Below are positions 1-4,929 of a DNA stretch of 7,311 nt, piece after piece (position 1 is the first letter of the stretch; each line of letters opens with the position of its first letter). The notes under the pieces were generated by a model that worked only from the letters and a program-made list of their open reading frames with translations, made no database searches and had not been told where the DNA came from. The DNA is from Candidatus Omnitrophota bacterium (lineage in GTDB: Bacteria; Omnitrophota; Gorgyraeia; Aquiviventales; Aquiviventaceae), in the NCBI GenBank assembly GCA_016206585.1, contig JACQRE010000017.1, positions 1 to 7,311 of the forward strand, in the 5' to 3' direction. The position numbers and the translations under genes are program-made.

Positions 1-1
1 C

Positions 2-757
2 ATCGCCTACGAGATCAACCCGTGGATGAGCCTCAAGCGGCAGGCGAACCGGGCCCGTGCGCTGGCGCAATGGACCCAGCTCCACCGGATCCTGACGCAG
101 CGGCTGGGCGCTCGGGTGAAGCGGCTGCCTCCGCGCCCCGGGGTGCCCGATCTGGTCTTCACCGCCAATGCCGGGCTGGTGCGCGGCAGGACCATCATCC
201 GGAGCAACTTCCGCCACCCGGAGCGCCAGCGGGAGGAGCCAATCATCGAGCGGTACTTCCGGCGGGCGGGGTTTCGGATCGTGCGGCTGCCGGCGCGCTA
301 CGATTTTGAGGGTGAGGGCGACGCCTTGTGGATGGGCCGCACGCTGGTCTTCGGGTTCCGGTTCCGGTCGGATGCGCCGACGCACGAGACGCTCTCGCGC
401 CTCCTAGGTGCCCGTGTGCTGCCGGTGGAGCTGGCGGACCGGCGGTTCTACCACCTCGACACGTGCTTCTGCCCGATCAGCGACACGGCGGCGCTGTGGT
501 TCCCGAAGGCGTTTGACCGCTACGGCCGGCGGGTGCTGGAGAGCGTGGCGGAGGAGCTGATCGATGTGCGTGAGGCGGATGCGGCGCGGTTCGTGTGCAA
601 CGCGATCCCGGTCGGCCGCACGCTCGTGATGCAGGCGGGGAGCTCCGCGTCACTGCGGCGGCGGCTGGCGCGCCGGGGCTTCGAGGTGGCGGGCGTGGAC
701 CTCTCAGAGTTCCTGAAGGCGGGCGGGTCGGCGAAGTGCCTGGTGCTGCGGCTCTAG
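2..757 (+). CDS. Amidinotransferase / dimethylargininase-family enzyme, 5' partial
   Basis: The frame is open back to base 2 (residues IAYEINPW precede the ATG at 26), so the true start lies outside the window and the ATG at 26 is internal. The product belongs to the guanidino-modifying superfamily (dimethylarginine dimethylaminohydrolase, arginine deiminase, amidinotransferases). Numbering from the ATG at 26, it shows PDLVFTANAG at 41-50, FRHPERQ at 62-68, FEGEGD at 94-99, the catalytic-His segment FYHLDTCF (His143), and a near-terminal KCLVLRL with the probable nucleophile Cys238. Together these give the family's Cys-His-acidic set. It is soluble with no membrane segment. The likely chemistry is hydrolysis or transfer at a substituted guanidinium through a covalent Cys adduct; the substrate cannot be told from sequence (methylarginine is one option). 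It converges on tlpA, 9 bases away, with no obvious functional link to it. The family is secure, the exact function is not. Confidence 0.88.
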   Translation: MAYEINPWMSLKRQANRARALAQWTQLHRILTQRLGARVKRLPPRPGVPDLVFTANAGLVRGRTIIRSNFRHPERQREEPIIERYFRRAGFRIVRLPARYDFEGEGDALWMGRTLVFGFRFRSDAPTHETLSRLLGARVLPVELADRRFYHLDTCFCPISDTAALWFPKAFDRYGRRVLESVAEELIDVREADAARFVCNAIPVGRTLVMQAGSSASLRRRLARRGFEVAGVDLSEFLKAGGSAKCLVLRL

Positions 758-766
758 AGCTCTGGA

Positions 767-1429
767 CTACGTGCCCCGCTTCGAGGCGGTGGCCAGCAGT
801 TTCTGCAGATCGCTCTCGAGATCCATGTTCCCTTCCGTGACCGACCCCGAGAACGTCTTCGCCACCACCCCGTTCGCGTCGATCAGGTAGTAGGCGGGCA
901 CCCCCTGCGCCTCGTAGAGCTCGGGCAGCGTGGCGTTGGGGCTGGCGGGGTCCTGGTAGGCGGCCACGACCGGGTACGGCAGTTGCTGGTCCTTCATGAA
1001 CTGGGCGAGCTTGCTGACGTCCTGGTCGAGGCTGACGGTCACGATGCGCAGCCCCTTGCCCTGATACCGGGCGAAGAGGTCTTTCATCAGCGGCACGTCC
1101 GACCGGCAGTGCGGGCACCAGCTCGCCCAGAAGTGGACGAGGGTCGCTTCCCCCTGCTCCGCGCCCAGCGTCTGGGTGGTCCCGTTGAGGTCGACGGCGG
1201 AGAAGGCCGGTGCCGTGGCACCCGTCGTCACCGGAGGCGGCAGGGTCTGCCCGTCCACCGCAGCGACGGATGACCGCGACAAGCCGATGACGATGCGATC
1301 GCCGTCCCGCCCGAGAATGGATCCGGCGAACTCGGTGCCGTCCTGCAATTTGATCTGCTCAGCCGACGCCAGTCCGCTCGCACCAAGCCCTCCGAGCAGG
1401 ATCGCCCCGATCAGCCGCTCCAACCGCAT
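767..1429 (-). CDS. Exported TlpA/ResA-type thioredoxin with WCPHC active site
   Basis: A 220-residue thiol-disulfide oxidoreductase. Residues 1-23 look like a Sec signal peptide ending ASA|E, so it should act outside the cytoplasmic membrane. Residues about 24-60 are a short beta-rich segment (IKLQDGTEFAGSI ... DRIVIGLSR) ahead of the thioredoxin fold. The fold begins near residue 70 (TAPAFSAVDLNG), carries FWASWCPHC (Cys105, Cys108), and has the cis-proline loop GVPAYYLID (Pro178). The CPHC dipeptide is the one found in DsbA, whereas TlpA and ResA themselves have CVPC and CEPC, so the redox direction is not settled. TlpA-like proteins can reduce Sco and CuA sites during oxidase assembly, and both a sco gene and oxidase genes lie about 3-6 kb upstream on the same strand. 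That partnership is inference. The ATG is chosen because a perfect AGGAGG precedes it by 5 bases. The gap to the upstream gene is 64 bases, so it may have its own promoter. Confidence 0.93.
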   Translation of the reverse strand: MRLERLIGAILLGGLGASGLASAEQIKLQDGTEFAGSILGRDGDRIVIGLSRSSVAAVDGQTLPPPVTTGATAPAFSAVDLNGTTQTLGAEQGEATLVHFWASWCPHCRSDVPLMKDLFARYQGKGLRIVTVSLDQDVSKLAQFMKDQQLPYPVVAAYQDPASPNATLPELYEAQGVPAYYLIDANGVVAKTFSGSVTEGNMDLESDLQKLLATASKRGT

Positions 1430-1434
1430 TAACG

Positions 1435-1440
1435 CCTCCT
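1435..1440 (-). promoter_or_regulatory. Ribosome binding site of the tlpA-type gene
   Basis: On the minus strand this reads AGGAGG, 5 bases before the ATG at 1429. It is the strongest Shine-Dalgarno match in the window. It fixes the start and suggests independent, efficient translation initiation rather than coupling to the gene upstream. Confidence 0.85.
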
Positions 1441-1460
1441 GTGGTGTGTCGATTCAGTAG

Positions 1461-1482
1461 TACAAGAACCGGTTCAAGTATA
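1461..1482 (-). promoter_or_regulatory. Possible promoter with overlapping dyad operator upstream of the tlpA-type gene
   Basis: The 64-base gap holds a perfect 10-base palindrome, GAACCGGTTC (1466-1475), nested in a 20-base dyad (1461-1480) whose outer TAC/GTA triplets also pair; only two positions per arm break symmetry. On the minus strand the dyad overlaps TATACT (1482-1477), a one-mismatch sigma-70 -10 hexamer. The corresponding -35 position is a poor match (about TTCGGA at 17-base spacing). The arrangement resembles a repressor operator over a start site, but no regulator is visible and a short palindrome can arise by chance. Confidence 0.3.
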
Positions 1483-1493
1483 ACTGATCGCGC

Positions 1494-2078
1494 TCATCGT
1501 CCGAAGTAGGCGGGCTCCCTGCCCTGTTTCCACTTGATGTTGCAGCCAATGCTCGGCTGCTGATCCGGCTTGACGGGGCGGCCGGCCAGGGCGGCGTCGA
1601 GTGCTGCGCGCAGGTCGCGGCCGGTCACCGGCTTGCCGTTGCCCGGGCGGCTGTCGTCGAGCTGGCCGCGGTAGATCAAGATCCGGTTCGCGTCAAAGAG
1701 GAAGAAGTCCGGCGTGCAGGCGGCCGTGTAGGCCTGGGCCACCGCCTGCGACTCGTCGTAGCACAACGGGAACACGAACCCTTCCGCCTGGGCCATCGCC
1801 TTGAGCGGCTGCGGCGCGTCGTCCGGGTAGTGGACCGCGTCGTTCGAGCTGATCGCCACGATCCCGACGTCCTTGCCGGCGTAGTCCGTGCCCAGCCGGG
1901 CGAGCTGCGCTTTCACGTGCTGGACGTAGGGGCAGTGGCGGCAGATGAACATGACGAGCAGTGCCCGCTTCCCCGCGAAGGTCGAGAGCGAGATCGTCTT
2001 GCCGGTGACCACCTCCGGCAGCGCGAAGTCCGGCGCCGTGGTGCCCAGCGCGAGCATCGTGGAGGGGGTCAACGCCAT
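1494..2078 (-). CDS. Cytoplasmic peroxiredoxin-like thioredoxin-fold protein (PRX_like1 type)
   Basis: A 194-residue protein of the AhpC/TSA-like 'thioredoxin family protein' group. The N-terminus has the fold's opening strand and loop (GTTAPDFALPEV, residues 12-23), then FICRHCPYVQ with a CxxC pair (Cys46, Cys49). TPDFFLFD (122-129) follows, with the presumed cis-proline at 123 and a third cysteine (Cys121) just before it. The C-terminus carries the family signature PSIGCNIKWKQG (175-186) with Cys179. There is no signal peptide, so it should be cytosolic. Members are generally annotated as redoxins of unknown substrate; peroxide reduction is plausible but not shown. It begins 12 bases after phhB ends. 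Its ribosome binding site AAGGAA (2087-2092) overlaps the phhB TAA stop, which indicates co-transcription in a greA-phhB-prx unit. The length is normal for the family. Confidence 0.88.
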   Translation of the reverse strand: MALTPSTMLALGTTAPDFALPEVVTGKTISLSTFAGKRALLVMFICRHCPYVQHVKAQLARLGTDYAGKDVGIVAISSNDAVHYPDDAPQPLKAMAQAEGFVFPLCYDESQAVAQAYTAACTPDFFLFDANRILIYRGQLDDSRPGNGKPVTGRDLRAALDAALAGRPVKPDQQPSIGCNIKWKQGREPAYFGR

Positions 2079-2090
2079 TGAGCGGGTTCC

Positions 2091-2429
2091 TTAGACCAGC
2101 AACTGGTTGATTTTGGCGGCGAGGATGAAGTCGTTTTCCGAGAGGCCGCCGATCGCGTGGGTCGACAACTCGATGGTGAGTGTCCGGTAGTTGGTCAGGT
2201 GCAGATCGGGGTGGTGGTCTTCCGCCTCGGCGATGGGCGCGATGCGCTGGATCAGAGCCACCGCGCCCAGGAAGTCCTTGCACTTCACCGCCTTCCGGAT
2301 CGCGTGGCCCTCCACCAGCTCCCACCCTTCGACGTCGCGCAGCAGCGCCTGGGCCGCGCTCACCGGCAGCGCGGTTGCCCCGCCCTCACAGGGCTTGCAC
2401 TGGCGTTGGGCGAGCGGCGGCCGGTCCAT
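2091..2429 (-). CDS. phhB: 4a-hydroxytetrahydrobiopterin dehydratase (pterin carbinolamine dehydratase)
   Basis: A 112-residue PCD/DCoH-family protein, about the usual size. These enzymes dehydrate 4a-hydroxytetrahydrobiopterin to the quinonoid dihydropterin, recycling the cofactor of aromatic amino acid hydroxylases; stand-alone copies may serve other pterin or molybdopterin roles. The sequence shows the N-terminal CKPCEGG (11-17) typical of bacterial PhhB. It also shows the active-site block EDHHP (70-74) followed at family spacing by Tyr81, His91 (STHAIGG) and Asp100 (ENDF). His72, His73 and His91 match the catalytic histidines. No phenylalanine hydroxylase gene is in the window, so its partner is unknown. 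The start is 6 bases after the greA TGA with only a weak Shine-Dalgarno, which points to coupling with greA. An overlapping ATG at 2436-2434 is out of frame. Confidence 0.94.
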   Translation of the reverse strand: MDRPPLAQRQCKPCEGGATALPVSAAQALLRDVEGWELVEGHAIRKAVKCKDFLGAVALIQRIAPIAEAEDHHPDLHLTNYRTLTIELSTHAIGGLSENDFILAAKINQLLV

Positions 2430-2435
2430 GCTGCA

Positions 2436-2906
2436 TCACCCGCGCTCGACGCTGATCACGCGGTAGGGCACCGTGGCTTTCGGCAGGTTCAGCAGGAATT
2501 TGTCGCCCGGCTTCTTCCCCAGGACGCTCTTGCCCAGCGGCGAGGCGTTGGTGAGCTTGCCGTGCTGCGGATCGGCTTCTTCCGGCCCCACCAGGACGTA
2601 GCTGAACCGCTCTTTGGTCTGCTGGTCTTCCAGCGTCACCTTGACGCCAACGCGCACTTCCCCGCTTTTGACCTCCAGGTCGTCGATGATCTGGACATGG
2701 GTGAGCTTCCCGTCCAGCTCGGCCAGCCGCTTGGCGACGTGCTGCAGCCGCTCGCGCGCCGCGTGGTACTCGGCGTTCTCGCGCAAATCGCCCATCGCCG
2801 CGGCCTTACTCACCTCTTCGGTCAGCTCCCGCTTCTGTCGGAGGAGCGCTGTGTGCTCGGCCTGGAGCTTGACGAGCCCGGCTTTCGTGAGGTAGGTCTC
2901 ACCCAT
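2436..2906 (-). CDS. greA: Transcription elongation factor GreA
   Basis: Stimulates the RNA-cleavage activity of backtracked RNA polymerase by inserting a coiled-coil finger into the secondary channel. From the ATG at 2906 the product is 156 residues, against 158 for E. coli GreA. Residues 1-72 form the charged coiled coil with the tip MGDLRENAEYHAARE, whose Asp40 and Glu43 match the metal-coordinating acidic pair. Residues about 78-156 form the FKBP-like C-terminal domain, ending with LTNASPLGKSVLGKKPGD (118-135). Alternative start: an in-frame GTG at 2918 would add four residues (VVSL). I prefer the ATG because it aligns with family starts, although neither has a clear Shine-Dalgarno. It heads the tight greA-phhB-prx unit, and the 99-base gap upstream carries an inverted repeat. 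Confidence 0.95.
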   Translation of the reverse strand: MGETYLTKAGLVKLQAEHTALLRQKRELTEEVSKAAAMGDLRENAEYHAARERLQHVAKRLAELDGKLTHVQIIDDLEVKSGEVRVGVKVTLEDQQTKERFSYVLVGPEEADPQHGKLTNASPLGKSVLGKKPGDKFLLNLPKATVPYRVISVERG

Positions 2907-2939
2907 CAGGCTGACCACACCACAGCATCAGAGATGAAA

Positions 2940-3001
2940 ACACCACAGAGACACAGAGCACTGCACCATTCGATAAGCACGTATCTGTGGTTCTGTGGTG
3001 T
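2940..3001. repeat. Inverted repeat with 18-base arms, possibly acting as a terminator
   Basis: The left arm (2940-2957) and right arm (2984-3001) are reverse complements at 16 of 18 positions, with one further G-T wobble, around a 26-base loop. The left arm contains CACCACAGAGACACAGAG, a string I recall as frequent in intergenic DNA of uncultured bacteria; that is recollection, not a search. A partial third copy, ACACCACAG, sits at 2917-2925. On the minus strand the hairpin starts 4 bases after the TAA of the TIGR04073-like gene, and its 3' arm runs into TTTT (2940-2937). It could therefore end transcription of the upstream unit before greA, although the T-tract is short. It is less G+C-rich than the surrounding genes, which fits a mobile or MITE-like origin. 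Confidence 0.75.
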
Positions 3002-3005
3002 CGGG

Positions 3006-3500
3006 TTACTTCTTCCACGTGCGCTTGGCGGCCGGCTTCGACGGCGCCTGGGCCGCACCCGGCTCGGCGGTGGGCACTTCCCAGGCGGAGGGGGAGGAGG
3101 CGGCGTCATCCGCCGGCATGGTCTCCGACATCTGGTGGGCGCTCACGTCGAGGCAATTCTCATAGGAGTCCGAGACCGGAAATCCGTTGAAGCCCGGCAC
3201 CCAGCACGTCACGAGATCGACAGCCCCCGAGCCCAACCGCAAGACGCCGCACCCGAGCCCTTTGCCCAAGCCGCTCAGCGTTCCGACGAGCGGCGGGCCG
3301 GCCTTGGTGTCGTTGACGACGTTGACGATGACATCGACTGGGCTCGTCACCACGTTCAGCGCCCCGCGCCCGATCATCCCGCCGAGCTTCCGGCCGTACT
3401 GCGGCGACTCGGCCGCCTCATGGGCCTTGGTGCGCGCCGCCCACGCCGGCTGGCTTCCCACGACGAGCAATCCCACGACGAGCCAGGCCATTCGTCTCAT
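3006..3500 (-). CDS. Secreted TIGR04073-like (exosortase-system-associated type) protein
   Basis: A 164-residue exported protein of unknown function. A signal peptide occupies residues 1-21 (basic MRR, hydrophobic AWLVVGLLVVG, cleavage near AWA|A). The core, about 36-102, reads YGRKLGGMIGRGALNVVTSPVD and then a glycine-rich GTLSGLGKGLGCGVLRLGSG and DLVTCW. That RG-x-N-x(2)-TSP plus glycine-rich plan resembles TIGR04073, a family noted in genomes with exosortase/EpsH machinery; I assign it by pattern only. Cys84, Cys99 and Cys116 could form disulfides. The tail (130-164) is Ala/Pro/Ser-rich and ends basic (KRTWKK). The ATG at 3500 is preferred over a TTG at 3521 and ATGs at 3512 and 3491, because GGAGGG sits at the right distance and the signal peptide then has normal length. 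No exosortase gene is visible. Both flanks carry repeats. Confidence 0.78.
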   Translation of the reverse strand: MRRMAWLVVGLLVVGSQPAWAARTKAHEAAESPQYGRKLGGMIGRGALNVVTSPVDVIVNVVNDTKAGPPLVGTLSGLGKGLGCGVLRLGSGAVDLVTCWVPGFNGFPVSDSYENCLDVSAHQMSETMPADDAASSPSAWEVPTAEPGAAQAPSKPAAKRTWKK

Positions 3501-3504
3501 GCAT

Positions 3505-3510
3505 CCCTCC
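3505..3510 (-). promoter_or_regulatory. Ribosome binding site of the TIGR04073-like gene
   Basis: On the minus strand this reads GGAGGG, 4 bases before the ATG at 3500. It decides among four in-frame start candidates (TTG 3521, ATG 3512, ATG 3500, ATG 3491). Confidence 0.75.
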
Positions 3511-3539
3511 ATGGGTTTCAACTGAATCGTGGTGGCAGT

Positions 3540-3899
3540 CTAACGCGAACGCCGACGGGTGTCAACCGATCCCGGCTGCCGCTTCCGGCTCGCCCTCGCC
3601 ACGGCCACAGCGATCCCTCCCACGAGCGTGAACGGCACCAGGAGCAGCAGCCCGATGCTGAGCGCATAGCCTTTGGAGGTGGCGAGCTTCTCGACCAGCT
3701 GCCCCGGATCGAAGAGGGCTTCTTTGCATCCCGGACACGCGTGGGCGACCGCGGGCGCCAGCAGCGTCACCAACCCGATCAGCAGAATGATCGCGCCCGC
3801 TGGGACGCAGTTCGGAGTTCGGAGTTCGGAGTTCGGAGTAACGGCGTAATGGGCATTGAATTCCGCACTCCGCACTCCGCACTCCGCACTCTGTCTCAT
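3540..3899 (-). CDS. Small CPxC membrane protein at the end of the oxidase-assembly cluster; N-terminus built from a repeat
   Basis: A 119-residue product with two hydrophobic segments (about 35-53 and 77-101) around a short loop holding CPGCKEALFD (Cys55, Cys58). It ends in a very basic tail (RKRQ...RRRSR). The first hydrophobic stretch looks like a signal sequence or membrane anchor, placing CPGC on the outer face. I recall similar small hypothetical proteins with CPxCKE near cytochrome oxidase genes in several phyla, and a copper or thiol-redox role in assembly is a guess. The ATG at 3899 overlaps the TGA of the DUF420 gene (ATGA), which supports this start. Residues 3-31 are encoded by the heptanucleotide inverted repeat and are unlikely to be ancestral. 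No better start lies between the repeat and the first membrane segment. Either the repeat was inserted in frame near the 5' end, or the original start was displaced. Confidence 0.65.
   Translation of the reverse strand: MRQSAECGVRSAEFNAHYAVTPNSELRTPNCVPAGAIILLIGLVTLLAPAVAHACPGCKEALFDPGQLVEKLATSKGYALSIGLLLLVPFTLVGGIAVAVARASRKRQPGSVDTRRRSR
3809..3893. repeat. Heptanucleotide tandem inverted repeat inside the CPxC gene
   Basis: Four perfect head-to-tail copies of AGTTCGG (3809-3836) are followed by AGT, a spacer of roughly 26 bases, and four perfect copies of CCGCACT (3863-3890). The two blocks are near-complementary, with one mismatch per 7-base unit, so the element folds as a long imperfect hairpin. 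Because 7 is not a multiple of 3, each block cycles through the same heptapeptide in every frame (on the minus strand SAECGVR and NSELRTP) and contains no stop codon. It therefore stays open wherever it lands. Such GAGTTCGG/ACTCCGC arrays are, from memory, common in intergenic DNA of uncultured bacteria. Here it lies within a coding frame, 4 bases downstream of the ATG at 3899 on the minus strand. Confidence 0.9.
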
Positions 3900-4315
3900 T
3901 GTGGCAGGTGGTACAGCATCCAGTACACGACCACGCCGGTGACGGAGACGTAAAACCAGAGCGGCAGCGTCCACCGCGCGATCGCGCGGTGCGCGTCGAA
4001 GCGCTGCCGCGCCGCCAGGAAGACGGTCCGCGCGGCGAGCGGGACGATGGCGACCGCCAGCACCGTGTGCGAGATCAAGATGGTGAAATAGACCGGGCGG
4101 ATCCACCCGCCGCCGGCGAACCGGACCGACCCGACCTGCGCGTGATAGGTGAGGTAGGAGGCTAGAAACGCCGTCGAAACCCCCAACGCGCCGAGCATGA
4201 AGACCCGGTGCACCGCGACCTGCTTGGCCCGGATCGCCAGAAATCCCAACACCAGCAAGAGCGCGCTGGCCCCATTCAGCGCGGCGTTGAGGTGTGGCAG
4301 CGCGGCGACGTCCAT
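3896..4315 (-). CDS. DUF420 (CtaM/YozB-like) membrane protein, cytochrome oxidase assembly
   Basis: A 139-residue integral membrane protein with about four transmembrane helices. It shows the DUF420 pattern in order: LPHLNAALNG (6-15), HRVFMLGA (36-43), SYLTYHAQVGSVRFAGGGWIRPVY spanning 53-76, ISHTVLA (81-87), then HRAIARWTLPLWFYVSVTGV (109-128) and YWMLYH. Conserved histidines at 8, 36, 58, 83 and 109 suggest metal or heme contact. The Gram-positive relative CtaM is needed for activity of heme A-containing oxidases, and by analogy this protein should help mature the aa3-type enzyme encoded upstream. The gene starts 4 bases after the sco stop with AGGG in front, and its TGA overlaps the ATG of the CPxC gene, so it sits in the middle of a coupled run. 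The length is normal for the family. Confidence 0.92.
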   Translation of the reverse strand: MDVAALPHLNAALNGASALLLVLGFLAIRAKQVAVHRVFMLGALGVSTAFLASYLTYHAQVGSVRFAGGGWIRPVYFTILISHTVLAVAIVPLAARTVFLAARQRFDAHRAIARWTLPLWFYVSVTGVVVYWMLYHLPQ

Positions 4316-4319
4316 GGCC

Positions 4320-4928
4320 CTACAGGGTCAGCTGGTCTGGCGGATTCCGGAGCAGCGTGTGCACATCATGGAACAGCCGCTCCATCGCCCCGGCATCCGT
4401 GGCATCGTAATAGCCGCGGATGCGGCGCTGCTGGTCCACCAACACCAGCCGCACGCTGTGCGTGATGGGCTCCTCCGCGGTCCCGTCCTCCCCGACCCCC
4501 AGCCGGAAGCCGGTTCGGGCCAGCGTCCAGAGCGCGTCCTGATCGCCCGTGACGAACCGCCATTGCGCCGCCGGGGCCCCGTAGCGCTTGGCGTACGCCG
4601 CCAGGATCTGCGGGGTGTCATAGGAGGGATCGACGGTGAAGGACACGAACTGGACGGTCTCCACCCCGTCGAACCGCGCCTGGAGCTTGGCCATCTGCGA
4701 CGACATGAGCGGACACTGGCCCGCACATCGCGTGAAGATGAAATCCGCCACCCACACCTTCCCGTCCAGATCCGCGTGGCTCACCGGCCGGCCCTGCTCA
4801 TCCACCAGCGCGAACTCAGGCACCTGGCCGAGCGCCTGGGGCATGGAGCCGTCCGCCGCCCGCGCGACCGTCGCCCACGCCAGCACCACCAGGAGCAGAC
4901 CCCACCCTCTCCCGCCGCGAGCGGTCAT
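4320..4928 (-). CDS. sco: SCO1/SenC-family copper chaperone
   Basis: A 202-residue thioredoxin-fold protein that delivers copper to, or adjusts the thiol state of, the CuA centre of cytochrome oxidase at the outer face of the membrane. Residues 1-25 are a signal sequence or N-terminal anchor (GWGLLLVVLAWATVARA|ADG). The fold starts at VPEFALVDEQG (36-46). The copper ligands are the pair in FTRCAGQCPLM (Cys68, Cys72, the CxxxCP typical of SCO) and His157 in ITHSVRLVLVD. FVSFTVDPSYDTP (94-106) is the usual SCO central strand and loop. All three ligands are intact, so it should be functional. The ATG is separated from the ctaB TGA by a single base, which predicts translational coupling; DUF420 follows after 4 bases. 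Confidence 0.95.
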   Translation of the reverse strand: MTARGGRGWGLLLVVLAWATVARAADGSMPQALGQVPEFALVDEQGRPVSHADLDGKVWVADFIFTRCAGQCPLMSSQMAKLQARFDGVETVQFVSFTVDPSYDTPQILAAYAKRYGAPAAQWRFVTGDQDALWTLARTGFRLGVGEDGTAEEPITHSVRLVLVDQQRRIRGYYDATDAGAMERLFHDVHTLLRNPPDQLTL

Positions 4929-4929
4929 C

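Noticed and set aside
751..763. Overlapping palindromes GCTCTAGAGC and AGAGCTCT between the convergent genes, as a terminator
   Set aside because: The stems are only 4-5 base pairs with no loop and no T-tract on either strand. The sequence is mostly stop-codon context.
2904..2928. Additional ATG/GTG starts upstream of greA as a leader peptide
   Set aside because: The ATG at 2928 is out of frame with greA and has no ribosome binding site. The GTG at 2918 adds only four residues not expected from the family.
2157..3953. A 598-codon open frame on the plus strand
   Set aside because: It runs antisense to phhB, greA, the TIGR04073-like gene and the CPxC gene, which all have clear family matches or signal peptides and ribosome binding sites. 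Its product is low-complexity Arg/His/Pro-rich, as expected of a high-GC shadow frame.
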